A stretch of 64,000 nt of DNA, taken from NCBI GenBank assembly GCA_903870275.1, contig CAIQCK010000114.1, positions 1 through 64,000 of the forward strand, in the 5' to 3' direction. This DNA is from an uncultured bacterium (GTDB lineage Bacteria; Verrucomicrobiota; Verrucomicrobiia; CAIQCK01). The position numbers were made by a program, and so were the translations under genes. Shown in pieces: positions 27,700 through 37,599 of this stretch (positions are counted from its first letter, which is position 1; every line of letters starts with the position of its first letter). The notes beneath the pieces are model-generated. The model was not told the DNA's origin. It did no database searches and worked only from the letters and a program-made list of their open reading frames with translations.

Positions 27700-30675
27700 T
27701 CAGTTGCCAGCCTTGTAAGCGATCCACATCGGCGACACCCAGACAATTTCGCCGTCGGCTTGTTCGCCGCGGACGTAATAATAGCTTGTCTTGCCGGCGC
27801 TGGGTTGCGTGTCGGTCCAGGAAAACTCCACCTCGGCCGTCCTGGGCTCGACGGTGTGGACATATTCGTTGTCCTTGACGATGACGACGCGGGCGAACGG
27901 CGCGGTGCCGATGAGTTTTATTTTCAGCGTCGGAGCTGTGGCCGTGGAAAACTCATCGCCCATGAGATGCTCCTTGTTTCCCGTCACACAGCGAACGTCG
28001 GCGATGATGTTGTCGGTCGCGCCATAGACGTGGCGGGCTTTCAGGCCGGCGAGGATGGCGTCGCGGCTTGTTTCCTTCGTGAAGACGCAGCAGTAGCTGA
28101 TGTGCGTGGAGATGTGGTCGCTGCTCGCCTCAAAGCCGAAGCGATAGCCTTTTTGCAGCGCAAGGCTGACGAACCCCTTGGGCCGCCAGCCGCCAATCGC
28201 GTCGCTTTCCTTCGGGCTGCGTGGCGCGCCGGGCTGTTCGTAGTTCTGGCGGTCGCCCTGGTAAATCTCGACGATCGGCTCGACGAGCGGATCGTTGTTG
28301 CGCCAATCGGTGCCCATCTGGGTGGCGCTGGTGTGGCTGGCGCAAACGCCGTCAAAGAAATGCAGGTAGCGATACAGCATCTCGGTGTCGGGCGCGGGGC
28401 CGCGGTCGGCTTCGGCTTGTTTCTGCAGCCGCGGCAGCGTGCGGATGCCGCGTTTGGCGAAGACAACGTTGCGGTGGCCTTCGGGATATTGAACGCTGCG
28501 CTCGTAGGTGAACATCGGCTCGAACAATCCCGGCAGGCGGTAGGCGTCGGTGGTCTTCTGGGTGATCCACCACGAATACTCCCGGCCGCCGCCGTTGTCG
28601 TGGTCGCCGTTGCCGATCCAATCCATCGAGGCGCTGTCGAGCGCGTAGCGCCACATGTCCTCCAGCGGGCCATCGTTGTGGCCGTCGTTGCTGATCTCGG
28701 TGTGGCGGTGAAATTCCCCGCGCAAAATGCGCAATTCGTTGCCGCCAACGCTGGTCCGGTAACCGCGGACGCGGGCGACATCGGCGGCTTCCCTGGTTTC
28801 AACCGGCGATGGCTTGGCGATGGCGGTCGCCGCCGCCGGTTTCAACTCCACGGCAGCGGGCGGCGACGGCAGCGAAACGCGGCCCACCATGATGTCATTA
28901 TCAAACGGATCGTGCTCCGCGCCCTGCGATGCGTTGCCTCCCCTGCCCCCGCGCTGGACATGGCGCGTCAGGCGATGGTCGGAGGACCACGCAATGAACA
29001 CTCCGCCGTCGGGCGCGGCGACGATGGCGGGCCGGTTGTCGCCGAAGTTGTCGGAATCGGCCAGCGGGATGGGACCGATCCATTGTTTGCCGTCGTAACA
29101 AGCCGCTTCGGTGAGCCACGCGCTGCCAATGGGCGTGGCGCGGTTGCCGGTGCCGCGCGTGCGGCACAGCAGCCAGACGCGCCCGTCGCGGTCGGCGGCG
29201 AGCCGCGCGAAATTGTTAAACGTCGCTTCGCCCCCGGGCTGAACCGCCTTCGCCTTTTTTCCGCGACCGCGCCGCTGCGCGCCGGGCAACGCCTCGGCGA
29301 CCGGTTCGGCGGTGTCTTTCCACTGGCCGTCATCGAGCACGCGCAGGTTGATCGAGCGGCCGCTCTGGTAGATCGGCACGCCTTTTTTCGCGAGCGCTCC
29401 AAAATCCTTCGCCCACATCTCGGCGCCTTCCTCCCATGCGACCCAGAGCCGCCCGGCTTTGTCGTAGGCGAGCGACGGGCGCGCCTCGAACTTCAGCGTC
29501 GCGGCGACCGGCTGCGGCGCGGCGGGTTTGCCGCCGGCGTCGAACTCGCGCAGCCACACGTCGTAGTCGCCCTTGTCGTAAGTGTCCCACGCGATGGCCA
29601 CGCGCGCGCCGGCCTTGCCTTCAACGGCGGCACTCGCGGCGATGGCCGGGTCCCAACAATTGCGCTCCTGGTTGCTGACGACGGTCTCGTCGCTCCAGCC
29701 GCCATCGGTCTGGTGACGGCTCAAGATGCGGAAAACATTTTGCCGCGCACCCTGCCACGCGACCCAGACGCGGCCGTTGGCATCCGTGGCCGCAACGGGC
29801 GCAACGTCCGGGCCGGCGGTGGTGGTGAGCTGTTGCGGCTCGGAAAACTTACCGTCCTTGAACGAGCGCGCCCAGATGTCGAAGTTGGCGTCCTTGTTCT
29901 CCGACCAGAAAATCCACGCCCGGCCGCTGCTGTCCACGGCGACGGCGCACCTGAAGATGTCGCCTTTGCCGGGGGTGATGGCCGCCGGCTCGCTCCATTT
30001 GCCGGCGCTGAAAACGCGCAACCAGACCTGATCGCCGCCGGGCGGTTTGGCGAGCGGCGCAAAGTCTTTAATGGGAGCATCGAGGGCGTGCGCCCGCACG
30101 TCGCGGTCGAGGCCCGGCGTGAAACTGACATAGGCGACATACATCGTGCCGTCGGGCGCGATCGCCACCGCCGGGTAATCGTCATCGGTGCGCGTCGTTG
30201 TCAGCCGCGTCGCGGGCACGATGCGCTCGACGCTGACCGCGCCTTTGAGTTCGGTGAGCGGCTTGCCAAACGCCACGTCGCCGAGCCGGAAGTCGAAGCC
30301 GCCTTGCGCGGTCTTGACCTCGATGCGCGACTCGTCCGTCGCGTCGGCGAGCGTGACGATGACACCGTTGTCCAACATCGGACCGAGCGGCGCGGCGCCG
30401 GCGCGCTTGCCGGCGCGCTGGGCGAGTTTGCGGGCGGCCGGCACCGGCTGATGGCGTGTCGAACAGTTCCAGCCTTTCGTGTCTTGCACGACGTCGCCGT
30501 CGGCGAACCGCCAGCCGGTGATCTGCGTTACCTGGCCGCTATCGAGGTTGATGGTGCCGTCCCATTTGGCCGGTTCCTTGTCATTAAGGCCGAGCCGCAC
30601 GCGCAGGCCAACCTCGGCCGATGACGCGGCGAACACGATGCAAAACGTCGTCGCGAGAACGCTGGCAAATCTCAT
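27700..30675 (-). CDS. Exported beta-propeller + PHP/DUF3604-type metallohydrolase, paralogue 2
   Basis: A 991-residue paralogue of the protein at 24184-27333 with the same architecture. A signal peptide (MRFASVLATTFCIVFAASSA) follows ATG 30675, which has GGAGG six bases upstream. Propeller blades include GRVWVAWQGAR, GRLWVAWEEG and GRVWLLCRT. The PHP-like domain starts near residue 656 with RGEFHRHTEISNDG, NGDHDNGGG, CASHTSATQMGTDW and ASSDHISTHISYC. All main His/Asp positions are shared with paralogue 1, so both copies are probably active. It is probably periplasmic or secreted. It is preceded by the mutarotase-like gene with a 25-bp gap. Confidence 0.75.
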   Translation of the reverse strand: MRFASVLATTFCIVFAASSAEVGLRVRLGLNDKEPAKWDGTINLDSGQVTQITGWRFADGDVVQDTKGWNCSTRHQPVPAARKLAQRAGKRAGAAPLGPMLDNGVIVTLADATDESRIEVKTAQGGFDFRLGDVAFGKPLTELKGAVSVERIVPATRLTTTRTDDDYPAVAIAPDGTMYVAYVSFTPGLDRDVRAHALDAPIKDFAPLAKPPGGDQVWLRVFSAGKWSEPAAITPGKGDIFRCAVAVDSSGRAWIFWSENKDANFDIWARSFKDGKFSEPQQLTTTAGPDVAPVAATDANGRVWVAWQGARQNVFRILSRHQTDGGWSDETVVSNQERNCWDPAIAASAAVEGKAGARVAIAWDTYDKGDYDVWLREFDAGGKPAAPQPVAATLKFEARPSLAYDKAGRLWVAWEEGAEMWAKDFGALAKKGVPIYQSGRSINLRVLDDGQWKDTAEPVAEALPGAQRRGRGKKAKAVQPGGEATFNNFARLAADRDGRVWLLCRTRGTGNRATPIGSAWLTEAACYDGKQWIGPIPLADSDNFGDNRPAIVAAPDGGVFIAWSSDHRLTRHVQRGGRGGNASQGAEHDPFDNDIMVGRVSLPSPPAAVELKPAAATAIAKPSPVETREAADVARVRGYRTSVGGNELRILRGEFHRHTEISNDGHNDGPLEDMWRYALDSASMDWIGNGDHDNGGGREYSWWITQKTTDAYRLPGLFEPMFTYERSVQYPEGHRNVVFAKRGIRTLPRLQKQAEADRGPAPDTEMLYRYLHFFDGVCASHTSATQMGTDWRNNDPLVEPIVEIYQGDRQNYEQPGAPRSPKESDAIGGWRPKGFVSLALQKGYRFGFEASSDHISTHISYCCVFTKETSRDAILAGLKARHVYGATDNIIADVRCVTGNKEHLMGDEFSTATAPTLKIKLIGTAPFARVVIVKDNEYVHTVEPRTAEVEFSWTDTQPSAGKTSYYYVRGEQADGEIVWVSPMWIAYKAGN

Positions 30676-30700
30676 GTTGTTCCTCCGGCTGTCGGGAGGC

Positions 30701-31636
30701 TTAAACACTGCCGGCGGGCTTTGGTTGCGCGGCGCGAAGGAATTCCTCGTAAGCCTTCAACGGCGCGTCGTCATCGGTCCAATCGCCCAAGACAAGCCGC
30801 TGCCGGAGCGTGTATTGCGAACCGGGGCCGGCGTCGCGGCCCAGCAGGTTGTGGTAGAGCGAATTGTGGTGCGCGACGCCGTCCTTGGGATCGTCGCTGT
30901 GGTAGCTGCCGCACATGCCGAAGCAGTCGTCCGGATGCGCCATCACCACCGCGACCGTCTTGCGGTCGCCGGTGGCATAGAGACCGAACGGATACGCAAA
31001 CCAGCGGCCGACGGCCCACGCCACCGGCGAGTGCGTGCCGTATTCCCAGCGGCCGTCGAAAAACTTTTGCGCGGCGAAATTGTCGCGGGGCCAGGCGTTG
31101 TAGCAAAAGCGCGAGCAGGGGTTGTCGAGCGGCTGGGTGAGCACGGCGGGATTCTTCGGGCCGACCGGGCCGCGATACGGCGTCACAGTGTAGAACGCGG
31201 GATTCATCGCCGGGTCGAAATAATTGGAGGTGAACAATTCCAGGTCGCGATGCCAGCGCGCGGTGTTCTTGATCGTCACGGTGAGGTCCACGGCGTTCGC
31301 CGCCGCGACCCGATAGCGCGCCTCGGCTTCGAGGCCGGGGCCGAAACCCGGCGCTTCGGCTTTGGCCAGCGGCCAGTTCACGACCAACTCGTCGCCCTCG
31401 ATCCTGGCGGTGTGCGGCACGTCGCGGCACTGGCTGAACCACTGGTTGCGCGCGAGCACGCGGTAGAGGTGAAGGCAGAAAAGTTTCTCGCGGACGACCT
31501 GCCGGCCCGTGCTCTTCTGCGTGAGCGACGTGATGCCGTGCAGATGCGTGTCGGCGTTGGCGCTGAGTTCGCCTTTCATCGCGTCGGTCTCGAACGACCA
31601 GACGCCGGGACGGTCCGTCGGTTTCAATTCGTTCAT
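30701..31636 (-). CDS. Galactose-mutarotase-like beta-sandwich protein, function unknown
   Basis: A 311-residue protein without a signal peptide. Its pattern of long beta-strands with conserved aromatics (ELFTSNYFDPAMNP, FDGRWEYGTHSPVAWAVGRWFAYPFG, AHPDDCFGMCGSYH) suggests a carbohydrate-binding mutarotase-like fold. This is a fold impression only. The ATG overlaps the stop of the upstream gene (ATGA), implying translational coupling. It lies upstream of the propeller-PHP pair on the same strand. Confidence 0.55.
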   Translation of the reverse strand: MNELKPTDRPGVWSFETDAMKGELSANADTHLHGITSLTQKSTGRQVVREKLFCLHLYRVLARNQWFSQCRDVPHTARIEGDELVVNWPLAKAEAPGFGPGLEAEARYRVAAANAVDLTVTIKNTARWHRDLELFTSNYFDPAMNPAFYTVTPYRGPVGPKNPAVLTQPLDNPCSRFCYNAWPRDNFAAQKFFDGRWEYGTHSPVAWAVGRWFAYPFGLYATGDRKTVAVVMAHPDDCFGMCGSYHSDDPKDGVAHHNSLYHNLLGRDAGPGSQYTLRQRLVLGDWTDDDAPLKAYEEFLRAAQPKPAGSV

Positions 31637-32010
31637 GTGAAGCTCACTTTGAGGCCGGGCCGAACGGCTTCCACATACGCGGCGGTTTCTTTTTGGAATC
31701 GCGCAACGCTGTCGAGTGCGAACTGTTGGCGCACGGCGGGGTCATTGGCATCGAGGCCGGCTTCCTTCAGGTGCAGCGTGCAGGCGTCACACCAACAGGG
31801 GTTGCCGGCTGCGGCGGGAATCTTGAACTCCAGCGAATCGCACGCGGCATCCGCCGCGGCGTGCGTCATCCACGGCCAGACGACCTTGGCAACGTATGCG
31901 CCATTCAAGCAGAGCGTGGAACAGGGTTTTCCGGCGTGGTCGCGTTGCCGCCAATCGGGATGCTGGGCCGCTTGCTCGGGATCGCGGCAGACAAGGCAGC
32001 GCGCTTTCAT
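31633..32010 (-). pseudogene. Probable remnant of a glycoside-hydrolase-like protein
   Basis: A 125-residue frame from ATG 32010 (MKARCLVCRDPEQAAQHPDW). The segments HPDWRQRDHAGKP, LNGAYV and NPCWCDACTLHLKE, followed by a helix ending VEAVRPGLKVSFT, resemble part of the TIM-barrel core of hypothetical glycosyl hydrolases common in Planctomycetes and Verrucomicrobia, which are usually over 500 residues. Here the rest of the barrel is absent, so I read this as a truncated remnant. It could instead be a genuine small Cys-rich protein: it has seven Cys and is coupled by ATGA overlap to the next gene. Confidence 0.4.
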
Positions 32011-32065
32011 GCGCGATGGTGTAGCGAACCTCACGGCAAATGTCGAGCGCGGTTGCGTCCCGGCA

Positions 32066-32245
32066 TCAGCGCGGCTCAAAGACGCCGCTGGGACTGCCAC
32101 CGAGCTGGCCGCCGCCACCGAGGCCGCGGGTCAGCCGGTCCGGGACGTTGGTCTCGCCTTCTTTCATCTCGCACCCCATCATGCCAACAGCAAGCACCGT
32201 CAGCGCGAGCAGCGCCACGATCCGGGAAAGCCGAGAGATCTTCAT
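32066..32245 (-). CDS. Small putative lipoprotein
   Basis: A 59-residue protein from ATG 32245: a basic N-terminus (MKISRLSR), a hydrophobic core (IVALLALTVLAVGMM) and a lipobox-like MMGC, then a short Gly-rich tail (TRGLGGGGQLGGSP). The predicted mature part is only about 37 residues. It lies 55 bp upstream of the glycosidase remnant on the same strand, at the head of the propeller-PHP cluster. Function unknown. Confidence 0.5.
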   Translation of the reverse strand: MKISRLSRIVALLALTVLAVGMMGCEMKEGETNVPDRLTRGLGGGGQLGGSPSGVFEPR

Positions 32246-32292
32246 GGTGCCCACTATACCGGCAGGCGGAAGACGCGCAACTATTTTTCGTG

Positions 32293-32415
32293 GCCGGCCT
32301 GGGAGCGCGGGCATCCTGCCCGCCAAGCCATTGTCGAGCGAAAACGATGCGGTTCTTCGCCGCCCTTTCGCCACTCCTTCACCGGCGGGCAGGATGCCCG
32401 CGCTCCCAGGCCGGC
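32293..32415. repeat. REPIN-like element with 32-bp perfect arms
   Basis: Positions 32293-32324 (starting gccggcctgggagcgcgggc) are the exact reverse complement of 32384-32415, with a 59-nt spacer. Each arm is itself partly palindromic (gcgggcatcctgcccgc). When translated, this repeat type gives strings such as AGRMPALPG. Confidence 0.85.
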
Positions 32416-32495
32416 GACATCTCCAAGCCTGTGTTCATGCTATCAGCCAATGCTCGAACAGGTTGAAATCGCTCATGAACCAGCCGTGGGCGTTC

Positions 32496-32579
32496 GGGCG
32501 CATCTCACTGTTGGGTCGGATTGTGAAAACGGACTTGGAAGTCTGTTGCTTCAACCTGCCAAAAATCTGAGATGCGCCC
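32496..32579. promoter_or_regulatory. Long-range inverted repeat upstream of sucC
   Basis: gggcgcatctca at 32496-32507 is exactly complementary to 32568-32579, spacer 60 nt. A second pair, caggttga (32459-32466) and tcaacctg (32551-32558), competes with it. This could be an RNA or DNA structure, but it lies upstream of the candidate sucC promoter, so it may act on DNA or belong to another repeat. Confidence 0.3.
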
Positions 32580-32605
32580 TCGCCGTCAAATTTTTCAACC
32601 TTTGG

Positions 32606-32633
32606 TTGCGGCTTCGCCGTCCTGTGTTACATT
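32606..32633 (+). promoter_or_regulatory. Candidate sigma-70-type promoter of sucCD
   Basis: ttgcgg (32606-32611) and tacatt (32628-32633) have a 16-bp spacing, which would place the transcript start about 45 nt before the sucC ATG. Confidence 0.35.
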
Positions 32634-32688
32634 CCCTCCATTCTGCGCGACGGACTGAAGACGCCGCGCAGTTCCGTTTTAGGCGACG

Positions 32689-33900
<1,212 letters not shown>

Positions 33901-33958
33901 TGGAGTATTGGAACGATGGAACGGCGATCGAACAACAATCCAACACTCCAATACTTCA
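33901..33958. repeat. Low-complexity inverted repeat between sucC and sucD
   Basis: tggagtattgga (33901-33912) and tccaatacttca (33947-33958) are complementary at 11 of 12 positions, followed by another tccaata copy. It looks like a degenerate intergenic repeat able to form a hairpin in the sucCD mRNA. Confidence 0.5.
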
Positions 33959-33982
33959 ACACTCCAATAACCCAATGATCCC

Positions 33983-34963
<981 letters not shown>

Positions 34964-35002
34964 AGCGGAAGAACCGCGGAATCCGCGGCAGGCGGGATGC
35001 AG

Positions 35003-35027
35003 CCACGGATGGACACGGATTCACACC
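35003..35027. repeat. Intergenic repeat, left copy
   Basis: ggatggacacggat at 35007-35020 is matched in inverted orientation, with one extra base, by atccgtgtcccatcc at 35443-35457. The pair brackets the small membrane gene at 35060-35422. Confidence 0.5.
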
Positions 35028-35059
35028 GAGGGCTGAAGTAACGTGGGCCGCTCGTCTTT

Positions 35060-35422
35060 CTAGCTGTAGTGCAGTTCCCGAAGAATGTCCTCACAGCCGG
35101 ACATATTGAGGCAGAGGATCAAGCAAAGCACCAGCACGAGGATCACGAAAATATATCGCTGACGCAGCATGACGAACAGCGCGAACATGCTTGTGTATAT
35201 CCCATAAGCAAGCACTTCTGAAACCCAGTCAGCCAATGATTTGGCAAAATGTTTTGCAAGGCCCAGAGGGAACAATGGTGCCATGGCCAATACGTAGCCG
35301 CCTCCATGCGTTTTCCATTTCGATACCAACGGCAGAACCATCGCAAGCATCACCATCCCCAAATAGGTCAATATCGCTGTTGGAACGCTGACCTTCTTGT
35401 ATAGGAATCCGAGCTTGTTCAT
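35060..35422 (-). CDS. Small membrane protein of unknown function
   Basis: A 120-residue, strongly hydrophobic protein with about four predicted membrane helices (AILTYLGMVMLAMVLPLV, YVLAMAPLFPLGLA, VLAYGIYTSMFALFVML, FVILVLVLCLILCL). ATG 35422 has AGGA upstream. It is A+T-richer than the adjacent sucCD genes and is enclosed by inverted copies of an intergenic repeat. No family was recognised. Confidence 0.6.
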   Translation of the reverse strand: MNKLGFLYKKVSVPTAILTYLGMVMLAMVLPLVSKWKTHGGGYVLAMAPLFPLGLAKHFAKSLADWVSEVLAYGIYTSMFALFVMLRQRYIFVILVLVLCLILCLNMSGCEDILRELHYS

Positions 35423-35442
35423 GTCATTGCATCCTATCCCTT

Positions 35443-35472
35443 ATCCGTGTCCCATCCGAGTTAATCCGTGGC
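35443..35472. repeat. Intergenic repeat, right copy
   Basis: atccgtgtcccatcc at 35443-35457 is the inverted counterpart of 35007-35020, followed by ttaatccgtggc. Confidence 0.5.
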
Positions 35473-35485
35473 TCATTTTGCCCCA

Positions 35486-35630
35486 TCCGTTCGACACGTT
35501 CAACACGCCGTTGTTGTTCCAGAGCGCGCCGGGGATGGCGGGGTCGCTCGTGGGCCAGTTGCAGCGGAGGGTAGTGAAGCCGCTGCCCTGAACGAAGCGG
35601 AAACTCGCATCGGAGGCGAGGCCGTTTTGG
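35486..35630 (-). pseudogene. Possible C-terminal fragment of a secreted protein
   Basis: One minus-strand frame reads ASDASFRFVQGSGFTTL, then SDPAIPGALWNNNGVLNVS, which looks like a protein C-terminus of a type I associate with exported Verrucomicrobial proteins. It has no start, signal peptide or N-terminal body. The rest of 35423-35941 is repeat sequence with no gene I can support. Confidence 0.3.
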
Positions 35631-35680
35631 GAGATGGGAGTTGGGAGATGACAGATGGGGTCGGGCGGGACGGCGGAGTT

Positions 35681-35749
35681 GGTGGACCGCGTTTTCCAAA
35701 CGCGGTAATTGTTCCTGATGATTAGCGCGTTCGGAGAACGCGCTCCACC
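35681..35749. repeat. REPIN-like element, copy 1
   Basis: The left arm 35681-35709 (ggtggaccgcgttttccaaa...) and right arm 35721-35749 (...gaacgcgctccacc) are imperfect inverted copies of one ~29-nt palindromic unit. The sequence after it (ttttcgattgtttggcgcg) also resembles that after copy 2 at 36363-36433. Translated, the family reads like RWSAFSE. Confidence 0.7.
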
Positions 35750-35941
35750 TTTTCGATTGTTTGGCGCGATTTGCGGGCTGTGCCTCAGCAGGAGCGAAGG
35801 TCCGCCGGCGCGCGTCCTTCCATTCTTCACTCTTCATTCTGAACTCTTCACTTCCCTCCCGCTTTCCCGCTTGCCCCCGCCAGCCGCCGGGAGGACTATG
35901 CGCGGAGAAGGCGAAGCGGATGCGGACGAAGGAGAACGGCG

Positions 35942-36277
35942 ATGGAAAAGAAAAACTCAAAAATGGGTATCGCGTCGTTTCTGTTAAGCCTCATGGAGTG
36001 GACATGCCTAATCACTTGGCAATACCTTGCCATACTCACAGGTCATTTTGTTTATGATACCATGAAGTCAGCCCATGGTGTGCTTCCCGCGTATGTTATC
36101 GCGATTCTTGTCTTCGCCTTCCTGCTTATGCCCGTCAGTCTGGCGCTTGGAATAGCGGATTTGTGCCAGAAGAACCGTAAAAGAATCTTCGCGATTCTCG
36201 GGATCCTGCTGAATGTTCCGGTATTAGGTTTGTTCAGCTCATACTTATACATATTAGCGTACAACTACTTCCGCTAG
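35942..36277 (+). CDS. Small membrane protein of unknown function
   Basis: A 111-residue protein with about three membrane helices (FLLSLMEWTCLITWQYLAILTG, AYVIAILVFAFLLMPVSLALG, FAILGILLNVPVLGLFSSYLYIL). It carries a short basic loop (CQKNRKR) that predicts inside orientation. ATG 35942 has GGAGAA at a good distance. It is A+T-rich relative to its surroundings and is flanked on both sides by copies of the same REPIN-like repeat. No family was recognised. Confidence 0.65.
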   Translation: MEKKNSKMGIASFLLSLMEWTCLITWQYLAILTGHFVYDTMKSAHGVLPAYVIAILVFAFLLMPVSLALGIADLCQKNRKRIFAILGILLNVPVLGLFSSYLYILAYNYFR

Positions 36278-36362
36278 AAGCCGTCCGTGGTGAGACGACG
36301 CCATCACCGAACCGGAAACCGCTTGCCCCCCGACGGCCGCCGTTTCTAGGCGGAGATGACGA

Positions 36363-36433
36363 GGTGGATCGCGGCCTCCGGACGCGATTCTTCATCCGCG
36401 CAACATCCAGCGTGTTCGGAGAACGCGCTCCAC
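36363..36433. repeat. REPIN-like element, copy 2
   Basis: ggtggatcgcggcctccgga... (36363-36390) faces cagcgtgttcggagaacgcgctccacc-type sequence (36409-36433). It belongs to the same family as 35681-35749 and has related downstream sequence. Confidence 0.65.
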
Positions 36434-36473
36434 CTTTTCGAATGATTAGCGTGTGTTGCCGGCTGCGCCTTGT

Positions 36474-37595
36474 TTAGATCACGCCGACGCGGCTGATGCG
36501 GTAGATGAGGGCGATGCCGAGGGCCTGGAAGATGAAGTTGGGCAGCCAGACGATGATTTCGGGGAAGAAATTCGGCCGGTTGGCGAGGGCTTCGGCGACG
36601 ATGACGAGGAAGTAGTAGGCCAGGGCCAGCGCCAGCGCCCAGACAATGCCGACGGAAGTCTCGCGGCGATGGGAGCGGACGCCGAAGGGAATGGCGAGCA
36701 TGGCAAACGCCAGACAGGAAAACGAAATGGCCCATTGGCGGTGGGCGCGCACGATGTAGGGGCTGGGATTGACGCCGCGCGACTTGAGGCTGACGATGGC
36801 GGCGACCAACTCGGTAAAGGTGAGATGGTTGGTGTCGCGCCGGACCTGCTTGGCGTCAACCATCTGCGAAATGTCCATGGTGAGCTGCTCGTCGTTGGCG
36901 TTGACGCCGGGGTGAATCTTCTGGGGGTTGTTGGGGTCGTTGGGATCGTGCACCTCGGATTTGACGTTGTGCAGCGTGATGAGGATTTGTTTGCGGGGAA
37001 GATCGGGGTGGAGTTCGCCGTGCGTGGCGCGGATTTTCTGGACGACGTTGCCGTTGACGTCGAGCTGGTAGATGGTCACATCGCTGATACGCTCGCCGTC
37101 GGATTTGCTGACGTAGATAAGATAGCCGGGAAATCCGTCGTTGAACCGGCCCGGCGCGAGCAAGGCGGTGGGGTGGCTGAGGCCGAGGCGAGAGAGTCCC
37201 TCGCGGAACGCGGCCTTCAGCAGCGGCGCTTCCTGGAGGTTGAACTCGAGACAAACCAGCGAGAGCAGGAAGGACATAACCAGCACCGGCGCGATGAGTT
37301 GCCAGAAGCTCTGGCCGCAGGCGCGCATGGCGGTGATTTCATTGTCGGCCGAGAGGCGGCTAAAGACCAGCAGGCAGGCGGTCATCATTCCCATCGGCAG
37401 CGAGAAGGTCATGACGAACGGCACGAGGTAGAGCAACTGGCGCAAGACCGGTCCCACCGGCACTTGCTTGGTGGCGAGCAATTCCAGCAGTTGTTTGAGC
37501 GCGTTGCCGGTCAGCAGAATGGCGCTGAACACCCCCACCGCCATGACAAGCGTGAAGACGATCTGGCGCGCAATGTAACGCTGGAGAATGTTCAC
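36474..37595 (-). CDS. LptF/LptG-family permease (YjgP/YjgQ)
   Basis: A 373-residue protein. There are three N-terminal membrane helices (IVFTLVMAVGVFSAILL, LLYLVPFVMTFSLPMG, LIAPVLVMSFLLSLV), a periplasmic beta-jellyroll (about 130-265) and three C-terminal helices. RLSADNEITAMRACGQSFW is the family cytoplasmic signature. It forms the inner-membrane part of the LPS export ABC transporter with LptB and delivers LPS towards LptD, present elsewhere in this window. LptF and LptG cannot be told apart here. The start is GTG 37595, 4 bp after the upstream stop. Confidence 0.9.
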   Translation of the reverse strand: MNILQRYIARQIVFTLVMAVGVFSAILLTGNALKQLLELLATKQVPVGPVLRQLLYLVPFVMTFSLPMGMMTACLLVFSRLSADNEITAMRACGQSFWQLIAPVLVMSFLLSLVCLEFNLQEAPLLKAAFREGLSRLGLSHPTALLAPGRFNDGFPGYLIYVSKSDGERISDVTIYQLDVNGNVVQKIRATHGELHPDLPRKQILITLHNVKSEVHDPNDPNNPQKIHPGVNANDEQLTMDISQMVDAKQVRRDTNHLTFTELVAAIVSLKSRGVNPSPYIVRAHRQWAISFSCLAFAMLAIPFGVRSHRRETSVGIVWALALALAYYFLVIVAEALANRPNFFPEIIVWLPNFIFQALGIALIYRISRVGVI

Positions 37596-37599
37596 GGGC

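Noticed and set aside
35441..35830. 129-codon minus-strand open frame as an intact gene
   Set aside because: Starts in repeat sequence; only an internal stretch looks protein-like, so it is listed as a possible fragment instead.
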